A stretch of DNA of 64,000 bases from Mytilus edulis (GCF_963676685.1 NC_092346.1:31385133-31449132); one strand, 5' to 3'; shown: positions 1-12,716, counted from the first letter of the stretch. Program-made: numbers and translations. The notes: generated from the letters alone by a model not told the origin.

Positions 1-395
1 CGTAAAGATAAATGAAACAAGACCGATAGTAAAAGATTTATTCAAAAACTCAAACAAATAGATAACAACTGTTATATTTCTGACTTGGTACAAGCATTTC
101 ACACCGAACACCCAATCTAAAGTTCACATTTCAACCTTATTTTAAATCAGTTTTCTTGGTGTATGAGCAACCGCAGATACAAATTCCTCATACTTGCCAA
201 TAGAACACCTGGTCTTAAACTCCTGTGTAAACCCACATTTTCAGATATGAGCGGCATTCATCTAAGAAACACATAAGCCAATAAAAATAAAACATATTCG
301 AAAAAAAACTTTCATCGACACATCACGACGACAAACCCTGCAATCAATAAAAAAATGAGGCTGTACATTCGTGTGCACATCCACGGAAATAAACT

Positions 396-703
396 AAACA
401 TAGATACCAGGATAAAAAAATGTATTTTTGCCAGACGCGCGTTTCGTCTACAAAAGACTCATTAGTGGCGCTCGAATAAAATTTCTCCACCAGCAGTGGC
501 ATCGACCCAGTGGTTGTAAATAAACACTCATCATAGATACCAGGACTAAATTTGGTATAAACGCCAGACGCGCGTTTCGTCTACTAAAGACTCATCAGGG
601 ACGCTCGAATCCAAAAAAATTAAAAAGGTCAAATAAAGTACGAAGCATTGAGGACCAACATACCTAAACGTTTTGCCAAATATAGCTAAGGTAATCTATT
701 TCG
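396..703 (+). repeat. Family A dispersed repeat (CGCGCGTTTCGTC), two partial units
   Basis: It contains two copies of GCCAGACGCGCGTTTCGTCT, each followed by AAGACTCAT. The first is joined to the CACCAGCAGTGGCATCGACC segment and the second to the GGCTAAGGTAATCTAT-type tail. This is the most frequent repeat family of the window and one I recognise from mussel genomes. Confidence 0.85.
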
Positions 704-1927
704 AAGTATTTTTTCCTTCTTAATAAGTGAATAAAAAATCTATTAGAAAATCTGAATTGCTGGATTCAAACTTTGCCTTTGGACAGACCGATTTCAAGAT
801 ATGCATGCTATTCTGGTACTGTTATCAGTTAGAAAGTTTCACATTTTATTTTTGTATGGATTCATACAAGTCTTAAAATAAATATTTAATTACAATTATT
901 GCCACTTTTTTTGTCTTTAAATACCTGAATTGTTATACAGAAGTTTTGCAATGAAGACAAACATGTTTATAAGGTCGAAAGAAGGGGGAGTGTGATGATT
1001 GAAACATTAATTAAGAGATGTCACAAAGCATTTCGTAACTTGTCCGAAAGAATAAGGCTATATTTATACTAGACAATATTGCTTTTAAGGTCGGAAGAAG
1101 GGTGAGTGCGATGATTGTAACAATTTAATTATTATCCGTCACAATACAATACATAACATGTGTGGTATTTGCTTGTCCGAAAGAACACGTATATAACTAT
1201 GCTAGCGATTGTTTTCCCCCTCTCATACAGAACAGTTTTATAAACTTTTAAATGCAATTCTTGTTTTGTAAACTATAGGACAACAAATTCAAATTGCCTT
1301 GGAATCTTTCCATCAGTAAATAGTTGAAAACGTATTAACCTTTCACAAATGATGTATCTACGTTTTGCAAAACAATAACAAGTACCGATAAAATTAAAAT
1401 ATGAATCAGGGAAATTGTTGATGAGTGCGAAATGTATTTTCCGTCAGCGAAATAGACAATAAATGACATCATTTAATGGATAGCAATTATGAAAACAATA
1501 TTAATGATAAAGGACACTAGAACTAATAAATACTATTAATGTAATTAAAGAGTTGTAGGCATCTGGTGGGGATTTAATTGATTGATTAACGTCCAGTGGT
1601 TAATAGTTTATACAAATTTTACGTGGAATCTTATATGTAGGGTGGGAAAAACATTGAAACAGTCACTGGAAAATGAATAGAAGTCGGAAGCAGTCATTTG
1701 CTTTACTTTATTCTTTTTGGCAGCATTTTGTCAAGGTTATAGTTGACTTTTTGAAATTGTTTAAACATGCTACCCCTTATTTACTTGATTTTGTATTTAC
1801 ATTTTGTTATAGATCAAATGTGTTCGTTCAGTGTATGTTCACTTGTGATAATATGCGTTTTGATTGAGTTAAGCCATTTCAATTCATATGTTATAGTATG
1901 TCTTTTTATGTTTTTATAACTTCCCAC
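704..1927. other. No gene recognised
   Basis: Apart from the direct repeat at 970-1195 I see only AT-rich DNA here. The 64-residue frame at 1673-1867 has no recognisable feature. Confidence 0.5.
970..1195 (+). repeat. Two-unit direct repeat with purine-rich GAAGGGGGAG tract
   Basis: AAGGTCGAAAGAAGGGGGAG at 971 and AAGGTCGGAAGAAGGGTGAG at 1087 start two units about 115 bases apart. Each continues GTGATGATTG.AAC and CTTGTCCGAAAGAA. The tract looks like a polypurine tract followed by TGTGATG. Confidence 0.6.
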
Positions 1928-2350
1928 TAACACCATACACCATACACCTTTACACCATACACCTTGTACCATTACACCATACACGTTACACGTTTGCACC
2001 ATACACCTAAAACATACACCATACACCATTACCCATTCTATCTACACGATCCAAAATTACTCATTATGCAATTAAATTTCAAATATTAAGATTATTATTA
2101 TTGTTTATTTTTAAAATCCGAAACATTGAAATAAAAAGAACTTTGTTTTCAACTAATGAACTGTCGTACACCATCCATTCACGCCATTCCCGATCGCACG
2201 TTACACAATCACACCACTCCTCATACACCATTACACCATTCCCCTTACACCATACACCATAGCACCATACACCTTACACCATTGCACCATATGCCATACA
2301 CCATTACACCATACACGTTTTTTGGGAAGTTTACACCATTCAAGGGCTGT
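1928..2350 (+). repeat. TACACCAT minisatellite element, copy 1
   Basis: Irregular tandem arrays of 6-8-base units (CACCATACACC, CACCATTACACC) occupy 1928-2035 and 2166-2350. A non-repetitive 130-base spacer separates them. Small open frames on both strands (1814-2029 and 2156-2365) are artefacts. A second copy in opposite orientation lies at 18850-19260. Confidence 0.85.
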
Positions 2351-2647
2351 AACACTATTGTTTGAAGTAAGGGTAAAGGTTGGTACCTATATAAACCCAC
2401 TGCATTTCTTAGCACCTGTCCTAATTTAGAAATCTGATGTTCAATAGTTGTTGTTTGTTGATGTGGTTCATAAGTGATTCTCGTTTTTTATATAGATTAA
2501 ACTGTTGTTTTTCCAGTTTGAATGGTTTCACGCTAGTCAGTTTCCACTAAACCTCTTTCTAAAGTTCTTACTGCCATACTCACTGCAGTCAACAAAGGAC
2601 TTCAGAAATATTCCGAAACGGTATATTCAAGAAGTGGTGTTAATCAG

Positions 2648-3600
2648 ATGTGGATACTGAAAAATTCAAAAGAGTTATTGGTGAATTTGAAATCTCAATC
2701 ATTAAAACATTGTACCAACATAAAAACCTTTGATTTTTCAACTCTTTATACCACTATTCCACATACTAAACTTAAGGTCGACTGAAATAACTCGTCAGCT
2801 TATGTTTAATTAACAAAAATGGCATTTAACGTTTTAAATATCTAGTTTTGGGCTGGAATTCAGCTTACTTTGTGAAAAATCATACAGAGTAAAAAAAAAC
2901 CAAATATACCGACGAAGATATCACTGCCATGCTGGACTATTAATTGACAACATATTTGTTGAATTTGGAGGTTTGGTCTTCCAACAGACTATTGGAATCC
3001 CAATATGTACCAATTGCGCTCCTCTAATTGAAGATTTGCTTTTATATGCATTTGAAGCAGAATTTATCCAAGGGCTTGTACAGAAAGGAGAAAAGAAATT
3101 AGCCCAGTCTTTTAATTTCACCTTTCGGTATATTGATGATGTACTGTCTCTTAATGATAGTAGATTCAGTTATCACTTACATGTAATATATCCAAGTGAA
3201 CTTGAAATTAAAGATACTACCGACACAGATAAATCTTCTTCATATTTAGACCTTTTTCTCGAAATGACTACTGATGGTAGGTTGAATACCAAAATTGTTG
3301 ACAAACGCGATGATTTTAATTTATCTACAGTCAACTTTCCATTTCCGTGTAGCAACATCCCAGCGGCACCCGCATATGGAGTTTATAAGTCTCAATTGAT
3401 ACATTACTCTAGAGCTAGCTCAAAGTACGCCGATTTTGTTGAACGAGGAAGACTGCTTTCTCAAAAGTTGCTAAGACAGGGCTATGAATCAAATTAAGGT
3501 CATCCCTCAAGAAATTTTACGGTCGCTATCATGAGCTGATTGGCCATTATGACAAAAGTGTGTCAAAAATCATATCTGATATTCTTCCTCAGTCATAATA
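2648..3600 (+). pseudogene. Reverse transcriptase relic (YIDD type), broken
   Basis: Three blocks in different frames read as one decayed reverse transcriptase. Block 1 (2648-2785) ends FDFSTLYTTIPHTKLK then stop. Block 2 begins near 2899 with KYTDEDITAMLDY, hits a stop near 2939, and shifts frame into 2973-3497. That frame contains IPICTNCAP, FRYIDDVLSLND (YIDD at residues 53-56 of the frame), YPSELEIKDTTDT and SNIPAAPAYGVYKSQLI. Block 3 (after a shift near 3492) reads LRSSLKKFYGRYHELIGHYD to a stop near 3598. The motif before the catalytic site is IPICTNCAP where relatives have MGTNCAP, another sign of decay. It belongs to an RT family very common in mussel genomes. I think it is Penelope-like, but the clade is uncertain. 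The 3' UTR module follows at about 3630. Confidence 0.85.
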
Positions 3601-3729
3601 ACTTTCCTTCATTACCGGACTGAACAAAGAAATAACACGACGGATGCCGTATACGGTGCAGGAAATGCTTACCCTTCCGGAGCACCTGATTTCACTCCCG
3701 GTTTTTAGTGGAGTACGTGTTGTTTCTTA

Positions 3730-5250
3730 ATTATTATTTATAGCTGTTGATGTGGATGTCCTTTGGTTTTTGTGAGTTTTTATTTGCTCCTTGGTTTTGA
3801 TTGTTATTGTCTTTGGGGTCATTTATAGCTTGCTGTGTGAGCCTTGGCTCACGGATGAACACTGTTCTTTGACCTATAATGCAAATAGTTTACTTTTATT
3901 TACAAACTGTGACTTGGATTAAGAGTTGTTTCATTTGCACTCATACTACACCTTCTTATATATGTTAAGGATGTTAGTTTAAGGATCATATGTCGGGTTT
4001 TATTTTGCTACATGGATGGAATTATCAACTTCGAACCATCATTATCATTCGAAAAGTAATCATAGATGAAGGTACATACTACCGCTTTTAATATGTATCA
4101 AAGCACATCTTTAGTACAGCATATACATTACATTTTCTGAGTTTTGTTTTATTAAGTATTGATTCTTTTTTTGCAGTTTTCGTTACTTCTTATAGCAGAT
4201 TTATTTATCGACCTATTAAAATCCTTTTTGTGTCTTCCACCTGTCTCATAAAACTATTTTGTCATGATATATTTGATATCCAGTCAAGTAGAGATGCAAC
4301 GAGATAAGTCTTTAGACTATTAAGATTGATAGCATTCAGTTATTTTTAGCTTGCACATATTGTTTAATAGATTTTATAGAACCTGCTTATAACTTGTGGT
4401 AAATGTAATTTTTTTAAATGTTAAAAGGTTTCTAAATTATCGGTTAAAATAGCGATACAGTTTTCATACCACTTATGAAATTTTGTAATACTATAGCTGC
4501 TAGGAGTTCGGAATTGAGGGAAGCACCAAAAAGTTGATAAAAATGGTAGATAAGAAGTAAATAATTACTTAAATTTATAGGGTACAACTAAATTAATAAC
4601 TTGTTTGCGTTGTTATTTTTTTTGTTATCTGATCGTTTATAAATAGCACAAATCTCAGTTGACTTTTATGCATACGGACAATTATGTGTTAAAGTGCAAT
4701 AGTTCTAAAGAGTGGGGGAGTGTCATGTTGAATTTTTATAGAGTTTTATAAAAAAACTGTCAGAAAACGTCAGTCCTGATTTGTGTAAATGTGTCTTTTA
4801 CTTCAGAAATTATGAGACGAACACAATTTCTTATAACTTTCTCATAAGATTATAACATGAATGATTTAAAAATGGCATGTCAATTCATGGTTTTCAAAAT
4901 ACAAAAGACACTTTTTGGAAATTCTATTAAGATAAGAAATTGCTTTAAAAATTATATCTGTTTATCATCGTTCATTAAACTAGCCTTTCATATATAACTG
5001 TTCCTGCAATATATTAATTTTGTCTCGCATAACTGCTTTATGCTCACAACCTTGCTGCAGTTTAGGAAAGCCTTCAAAAATTACTGTCAAATATATTAAA
5101 TAAAATTATAAAACTAAAAATATGCATGAAACGAATTATTATACATTTTTTTTTGTCATAATCACTTCACGATAGTTTGTCACGCCTGTTGTGTGAAGGT
5201 TGCAGAAACTTTCTGTGTGATTTCAATATTAATGTATACTATATATTTTT
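3730..5250. other. No gene recognised; repeat pieces
   Basis: A family E piece lies at 3825-3960, and AGAGTGGGGGAGTGTCATGT (purine tract) at 4710-4729. The rest shows nothing I can name. Confidence 0.5.
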
Positions 5251-5251
5251 G

Positions 5252-5465
5252 AAATACTAAGGCTTTTCTACCTCAGGAATAGATAACCTTACCTTGGCAA
5301 AACTTTTAGGAATTTTGGTACTCAATGCTCTTCAACTTGGTACTTTATTTGGCCTATTTTTTTTTTTTTTGGATTCGAGCGTCACTGATAAGTCTTTTGT
5401 AGACGAAACACGTGTATGACGTTAACACATAAATTTAATCCTGGTATCTTTGATGAGTTTATTAG
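5252..5465 (-). repeat. Family A dispersed repeat, inverted copy
   Basis: The reverse complement of the family A unit runs from AAGGCTTTTCTACCTCAGGA to TTTGATGAGTTTATT. The core is decayed to GACGAAACACGTGTATGACG. The open frame at 5416-5604 begins inside it and is spurious. Confidence 0.85.
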
Positions 5466-5644
5466 TAACAGTTTATTTTTTCTCGAGATAAATTCACGCA
5501 TTGACAAAGATCCACTATTCCAACTTGTTTTTCAGAGTCTTCTACATTTAGGCAGATCATCCGTATCGGTAGCTGCTTTCAGTACTTGTACGAGCTTTGT
5601 ATAACGAAAGAAAACCTAATATATATAAAAAATAGAAGAAAATG

Positions 5645-5820
5645 TGGTATGGTTGCCAATGAGACAAATCTCCACAAGACCAACAGAGGGACAAAAGATA
5701 CCAGAGGGACAGTAAGATGACACAGCAATTAACAACTATAGGACACCGTATGGCCATCAACTATGAGCAAAACTCATAGCGCATAGTCAGCTATTAAAAG
5801 CTCCGAAATGAAAAAGTAAA
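5645..5820 (+). repeat. Family J dispersed repeat
   Basis: ATGTGGTATGGTTGCCAATG, GACACAGCAATTAACAACTA and GCGCATAGTCAGCTATTAAA are shared with shorter pieces at 23707-23760 and 55650-55860. Confidence 0.7.
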
Positions 5821-6326
5821 ACCATTCATTATGTTTATTCTTTTCATTGCTAAATGATTTTATCAAAAAGTCTATTGGTTACCTTCACAAGGGTGCACGT
5901 TTGAATGGGGTATGTATAAATACGAAGAATGTATAAATTTAACGAAAAATCTGATGCATCGTTCAAGAAGATTACAATGCTCCTTACTAGCTGACATCAA
6001 CTCATTGAATCATGTTCACCGAGCCTACATATGGAATTTATCCTTAGTTCTCTTAATACTAGAATGCATAGAATATTTGGCAATGGTCGTACAGCAAGCC
6101 ACAATTAAGAAAAAAGAAATTTTTGAAACTTGACCATATCAAGCTTCAGACTATAACAAACAAAATATTCAGCGTCGAGCATCACTGAATAGACATTGTC
6201 GAAATGCGCATCTTGTTTATAAAAAAGTGCACTTAATGTTGTTTCTGCGATAGGTTCTTGATCAAAATAGCACTTTTGAAATGATATTTACAATTTGGAG
6301 TTTTAATTTTTTTTTGATAATGGATA

Positions 6327-6720
6327 ATGAAAGTTCAGTTGATTTCAAAAACGTCAAATGAAAATGATTCATTGACTACAGTATATTTGACACTGAAGAA
6401 AAATTACAAAAAAATAAATCGCTCAAACGGGCAGTGTCACTTTTGCAATGAAAACGAATCACTTTTTCATCTTTTTATTTATTGTAAACTGGTGGAAGAC
6501 GTTTGGCGGGAAATTTTTGAGAAAATATGGGAATTTTGTTCAAAATTAAATATCGAAAAATTACAAAAATCGGAAACAAGTATAATTTTTGGGGTCATTT
6601 ATGCAGATGCATCTTATACCAAAATTTTAGATACGGTGCTTCTAATCACGAAATGAGTTATCTGGAAAACTAGAAATATCAAAAAAAAAAGAGATAAGTA
6701 AATCGGTGATTTTAAATATG
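6327..6720 (+). pseudogene. LINE reverse transcriptase C-terminal zinc knuckle fragment
   Basis: The frame 6327-6656 contains CHFCNENESLFHLFIYC followed by DVWREIFEKI. This is the CxxC...H...C zinc motif (zf-RVT type) found at the C-terminus of non-LTR retrotransposon reverse transcriptases. Past the stop at 6654 the frame continues as VIWKTRNIKKKRDK, the usual end of such proteins, so the stop is a mutation. No catalytic RT domain precedes it, so the copy is 5' truncated. Confidence 0.65.
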
Positions 6721-8902
6721 ATAAAACATGAAATTCAACTGTTGCTCAAAAATCCTCAACCAAATACGAAAAATGAAGCCTTTTCTACTATGTGTGACAT
6801 TTTTTGTATATAAATATATATTTTGCATGGTCAGTTCAATACAATGACCTCATTGATACTGAATGAATAATAATATGTACACTGCTCTCAACTCCCTACA
6901 TGTAATTTTTATTGTGTATGTAATTCATGTATATCCTCTAATTGTAACAAGACATATTGTATCAACAGGTTCATTTTATAAACAAATATTTACTCACCAT
7001 ATCTTTGAAATAAATCCTTTTTGGAAATCAAAATCATTAATCCATTTTTTATGATGAACTACACATCCCGTTAACAAATCGCACGTGGTAAGGGATCATT
7101 CGACCAGAAATTAAATGTAATTAAAATTAACATAACAAAAGACTTGATGTATGATAAAATTGAAACTGCTTAATAAATACAGGTAGCCTTTGTGAGAAAT
7201 AAATAAAGATTAAAAAAACACTTTATTCAACAAATTATATATGGTGAGAGGTAAAGATATATAGATCGATAACGATTGCAGGTACATGTACATTTGTACA
7301 AGGATAGATAATATTTATAAAGGTTGATGTTAATAAATCTTAGTGGGAGTTTTTTTTTCTCATTGCTTTTCCCCCGACAAATGAGACTGTAAAAATTGGG
7401 GCCCCCTTAGTTGCTCCCCTGGGCAACTGAGGGTTGATGTAACAGGTGATTGTTAATAAAATATGTTTAATATTTAAAAAAAAAAAATGATTCATTGACA
7501 CCTGGAAATTTATCAGTGATTGTTATTTTCGAAATATATGTCATCTCATAATTAATATTTCTTTTTATATATGTTACAGTTCAGTAAATACCTGTAATTA
7601 CTAATAAATCTAGGAAATGCATGTATTTACTGATTGTTTCAGTGATTACAGGTATTCACCGATTTGTTTTGTAATTTTTACAGCTATTTACGTACTTGAT
7701 ACTTTGTATTAATTCAAGATACCGAATATTAAAGTAACGGGGAAGGGATTGTATGATTACTTTAGGGTTAAGGAATTAAATATCCTTTTTGAAACTCGCT
7801 AAAAATCATTTGCAGCATGCAAGACAATGATATAAATTCATAGGCAACTTCCACGTTTCTTTTTGATGAAAGACATTCGGTTATTTCTTAGGTGGGTTTG
7901 GTGCTTTTTTGGTGGATTTTCACAATGTGTGTACTACTGTATTTTTTTTACATTATAAATCACAAATGTAAATTATAGGGGCGGGGTGTATTCGACAAAA
8001 CTAGTTTACCCCAGCACATAATGCAGATGCCTGTTCCAAGTGTTAATCCAAGTCCTAATATGGGTCCAGGAAATGGACCTGATAGGAGCTAATGTTTGGC
8101 AAATAAAGGGGTGCACGTGTATCCACTAAGCCACTCTCCGTTTTACTGCAGTCAAAGACCCTTTAGTGTAAACATATTTTATTAATTATATTCAGGTACA
8201 TACATAGGCATTTACATAATAATACATGTGAAATAATTAATAGGATCCAGAAACAAGCTCTTAGCTTATATTAATCCGTTTCCTAGACCCTTTGAGCAGG
8301 AATGTTAAAAAATCTGCATAGGTTGAACTATTTGAAGTACAGCAGAAATGTCATGAAAACCATTACTTACTATGAGAGAAGATTGTAATAATCTCTTGGC
8401 TTTTTTGTAGTTTAATTTTCAAACTAAATTTTTACTCTGCTGATTATTTTGTTTAGCTTTTCCCTTGGCATTTAGACTCGGCCGCATTTCTAATTGTACA
8501 ATTTGAACAACTCAGCTGTAGATATTATTTCTTTCTCGTCGCGCATTTTCAAAATAACATGTTTGAGACAGTTTAAAGGGGCATTATCTGTCAAAATCAC
8601 GTTCACTGATTTGACTCAAAATCTTATATTTGATTTATGATATACTAAAAAATATATCCAAATTATAAATCGTCTAAAATAAACAATAAACAATGAATAA
8701 ACTCGATTATATATATCAACATTTTGTGTGTATAAATCTCATATAATAATTATCGAGATGACCTCCGAAGACTGTCAACGATCATATACTAGTTACTAAA
8801 TATGAACATGTACATGTATAAGAATGATCTTTTTTGTGGATCAAACAAACAACCAAATGTTTCATCCCCTCTATTTTACTTTCAATATTGACATTCTTTT
8901 CT

Positions 8903-8960
8903 TTTTCGAAACGCACGTCTGGCGTATTATTTTTTTTAATCCTGGTACCTTTGATAACTT
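8903..8960 (-). repeat. Family A repeat, short inverted fragment
   Basis: GAAACGCACGTCTGGCGTAT followed by AATCCTGGTACCTTTGATAA is the core and end of the family A unit. Confidence 0.7.
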
Positions 8961-9167
8961 TTTAATAGCTAAATGCATGCGTGACCAATCTCCAGCTAAA
9001 CGATAACATTGAAGGTTTTATCCTTTTCTTATCAGCTGACCATACATGTACAACATTGTTTTAACAGTAAGTAAAAAAGTGTAAAAATTCATTTAAAGAT
9101 TAATAATCACTGGTTATAATTGGGCAGTTTCAGGAATTACGTGTATTAACTAAGTTCATCAGGAATT

Positions 9168-9270
9168 ACATGTAATTCCTAAATTTTAGTAACTACATGT
9201 AATTGCTAACATTCAGTAATTACATGTAATTCCTAAATTTTAGTGATTACATGTAATTCCTAATTTCACG
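9168..9270 (+). repeat. 27-base palindromic tandem repeat
   Basis: ACATGTAATT starts at 9168, 9195, 9222 and 9249, exactly 27 bases apart. Each unit centres on the palindrome ATTACATGTAAT followed by TCCTAAATTTTAGT or close variants. Similar but diverged units occur at 7575-7680. Confidence 0.85.
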
Positions 9271-10511
9271 TATTTACTGTATCATAAATATAATATCGGA
9301 TGAGAGTATATGACTTACTACTGATATGACACTAACAGCAAACTTTTATGCGCTCTGGCACCAGTGTCTTTTTTCTTAAAAGTGAAGAAGTTACCAGTAG
9401 GCATTTACGATTTTCGTTTGCATTTGTGATTTCGAAATTAAATTTTCAATAATGCAATGTGAAACAACAAAAATACCGAACTCCAAGGAAAATTTAGCAC
9501 GGAAAATCCCTAATTAAATGAAAATAGTGTTTGTTTTAAAACGTCAGATGTACATGCATCATTGCTGCCTGGTAAATATCAATGATGGCTGCAACTGTCA
9601 TCTCCCAATTAATACGTGTTATTATTGATATTAATGTACGAGGAACCATACGTACTGCAGAAGGGACAAAAATTGAATATTTAGGTGTGCAAGTGAGTGT
9701 TTTCGTAAAACAGAAACTCGGTTGGTACTAACAGCTTGTGGTTTTAAATCTATTTTTGATAATAGAAAATTGTAGACTTCGAAAACTTTCAAAGCATATG
9801 ATGCATTACTACTTAGTATCAATGCTGTAACTATGAAATATCAGTCATTCTCTAATAATACATGGTTTTATGAATACAATTAAATGAAAAAAAGCATAAA
9901 TATTATCAATGTGACAAAAACTATCTAATTTAACAAATATACTCAGTCAAATGTTTTTCGAACTCCTTTTTTGACATCTTTTCAATATATATGTGATTAA
10001 TAATTATGATCTAGATCCTTAAAAATGTCCGTATTTAAGCAAACAGAAGAACAGATACAATGTTGTACATCAACATTGTGGCCGAAGTTGTAAGATATTG
10101 TTGTGATAAGCATGATATTTTGCTCGTAAAAAACAAGCACAAAAGTACTGAAAAATGTTTACGTATGTTTGAAGTGGAATTAATTTATAATATGATAAAT
10201 ATGATTTAGAAAACTCTTATGTTAGGTAGAGTTTTCAAAGTAAGATTCATTAAAATTGCATAAAATAAATTGGTTGAACAATGGATACTACTTTACTAAG
10301 TCACCCTTTTATGCTTTCAAGTTCAAAAATTCGGAAAAGTTTTACGTTTTCGTTTGAAGAGAGAATTATTTATAAATTGATAAACAAGTTTTTGTAGAAA
10401 CTTTATCGTCAGAAGAGATTCCATAGTAAGATTCATAAAAGTTGCGACATTAAAATGCATAATATAAGAGATGTCAATTTGTAAACATCTTCTAAGACTG
10501 TTACGCTACAT

Positions 10512-10665
10512 TTGAAAATGCCTGTACCAAGTCAGGAATATGACAGTTCTTGTCCATTCGTTTTTGATGCGTTTTGTTATTTGATTTTGCCATGTGATTA
10601 TGGACTTTCCCAATTGATCTTCCTCTAAGTTCAGTATTTTTGTGATTTTACTTTTTGGCATGAAG
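10512..10665 (-). repeat. Family C dispersed repeat
   Basis: AAAATGCCTGTACCAAGTCAG, TTTGATTTTGCCATGTGATT and TCAGTATTTTTGTGATTTTA match, inverted, the copy at 60165-60415. The minus-strand frame at 10506-10688 is spurious. Confidence 0.75.
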
Positions 10666-11279
10666 AATGTGGAAATGCAATGCATCATTGGACTAAGTCA
10701 ATCTTTAAAGACAAATAAAAATAAAACACGAAAAGCTATCATTGAGACTAAATTTATACTTTATCAGAAGATAAGTCGTCAGAATAAAATGAAAACAATG
10801 AATTGGACTTTTTGTTAAATTTTTAATACAATTGAAATTTGGGTTCAATTACTTTGTTTGCCATTACTAAGCGCCGGAAAAATTGACTTTTACGTTAAAC
10901 TGAAACGTTTTAGCGTTCGTATTTCTAGAAGTACTGTCGTATAATTCTTATTCAAATATTTCAAATACAATTACATAACTCTGATCGATATTTCAACGAT
11001 AACATAACTGAATGTTTTCTTTTAGTGTGAACTGGTTAAAAATGCAGATCATATTACAATAGGTTCCCCAATAAAAATTGAAAAGTCGTTGTTTGTAACG
11101 TATAAACAACATTATCGCTATTTTGTGCATTTTTCTTTTGATCTTTTTTTGTGATTTTCATATCATGCTACTCGCTTGAGATGGAAAAATTATCGCTAGA
11201 AACTAAGGAGGCCACGTGGCGTTGCTAACGAAATGGACATGAAATGGACAACGTCGTCATAGGTAAAATAGCGATAAAC

Positions 11280-11378
11280 AGATTATCATTGGTCATCTCA
11301 ACTCGATTGCTTTTCTCACTTTCGCTGTACCAGCTCAAGCGAGAAAATCAATCTCGTTGAGATGATCAACGATAATCT
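11280..11378. repeat. Hairpin element with 38-base arms
   Basis: The left arm 11280-11317 (AGATTATCATTGGTCATCTC...) pairs with the right arm 11341-11378 (ending GATGATCAACGATAATCT), with only a few mismatches and a 23-base loop. It resembles a foldback or MITE-type insertion. Confidence 0.75.
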
Positions 11379-11771
11379 ATAAATAGCTAACCCATATTTA
11401 TATCTCGTTTTTTAACACTCATCTAAGTATCAAAACGACTCCAACAGGAGCGAGACTGGGGGTGTAAAAAGGGAAAAGTCTGGCTTCTTCTCCGCTTTCA
11501 CCAGCTGCCATGCGAACATAACTGAGTCAATTGTCACAATCGGGATAAAGACACGATCGGATACAACTACACATGTTCCAAGGTCTTAAATGAGCTCAAA
11601 TTGTCCACAGTTTTAGTACAATTTCTAAAGAGGAAGAAAGGTAGAAAAATAAAAGAAATTTAAATTGGTAAAACAACTATTTACAACAAAGCTACATAAC
11701 AAGACACGTATTTCAGGAATCAATATGTTGAAGAATTTGCCTTTTCTTCAGTAGAAATACATGTACCCCTA

Positions 11772-11848
11772 AGGGGTTATCATAATTGTCAACCATTTTT
11801 CAAAGTGTACTAAACATTGAAAATGGTTGACAATTATGGATGACCCCT
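11772..11848. repeat. Hairpin element with about 32-base arms
   Basis: AGGGGTTATCATAATTGTCA at 11772 pairs with TGACAATTATGGATGACCCCT ending at 11848. The arms differ by one indel and two or three bases, and the loop is about 13 bases. A CCCCTAAGGGG palindrome lies at the left edge. Confidence 0.8.
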
Positions 11849-12509
11849 AACAAAATAAAAAGCATGACTTTAAGTTATTGACAATTCAGAATATATATTT
11901 ATCCGTGTTTTTGAAATAATGAAATGAAATCTTTTAAAAGATTCAAGAAATTTAAAATCTGCTTACTTTCTAATCGTTGATTCATACCATGGTTGTTTTT
12001 TTTTTTTTGGTTTTTTTTTAACAAGCCTTCCTTCCTCCCTTTTTAAATCAATCCTTAACACATTAAAAGACCAGACTGTCTTATTCACAGTTGATACAGA
12101 TTAACCTTGCTTATTTTTTGACTAGTTGGAAACTTTGACTTGCTTTTCACCATTACTTTTAATACCATGCCAGATGCCACTAGTAAAGTATCCTATGATT
12201 ACTTTAAACTGATCACTTGATTTTTTCCCGAGTTAGTTGCGGGGACCATATTTCTAATAATAAATTTCCTTGTATTTGCGTGAATTATTGTACGTCAATG
12301 ATTTTGTAATTTTTTTGTCGGAAGGTTAATAATTTACGGTTATTGTTATACCCGATTCTCCCTAACGTTTTTATACTCATAAGTGATCAACTGTGTTACC
12401 ATAAAACTTCTGAAGCGAGATCAAAAACGTAGCGATAATTCACTCCATATACTCCGTAATATGTTTTCAAACTCATTTTTGCCCCTTTTGTGGACTTTCC
12501 ATTCTAAGT

Positions 12510-12716
12510 AGCAACATTCCAGCATCACCTGCATACGGTGTATATATTTCCCAATTGATACGATATTCCCGTGCTTGCATTTCTTACCATGATTTTCTTG
12601 ATAGAGGGTTGTTACTCACAAGGAAGCTATTAAATCAAGAGTTTCATACGGTGAAGTTGAAATCATCTCTTCGTAAATTTTACGGACGCCATCACGAGTT
12701 GGTTGACCGTTATTGA
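12510..12716 (+). pseudogene. Reverse transcriptase 3' fragment, second copy of the YIDD element
   Basis: A frame without ATG reads SNIPASPAYGVYISQLIRYS, then SYHDFLDRGLLLTRKLL and LRKFYGRHHELVDRY, ending in TGA at 12714. It matches the C-terminal part of the copy at 2648-3600. DFPF just upstream belongs to the same protein but is one frameshift away. The element's 3' UTR module follows at 12826-13078. This is a 5'-truncated retrotransposon insertion. Confidence 0.8.

Larger units (their letters stand above)
6720..11279. other. No gene recognised; short repeats only
   Basis: Frames at 6863-7054, 8824-9006 and 9631-9822 show no domain, and the second overlaps a family A fragment. The repeats seen are listed separately. 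Confidence 0.5.

Noticed and set aside
1928..2350. CRISPR-like array
   Set aside because: The units are 6-8 bases and irregular, without spacers of constant length. This is a eukaryotic minisatellite.
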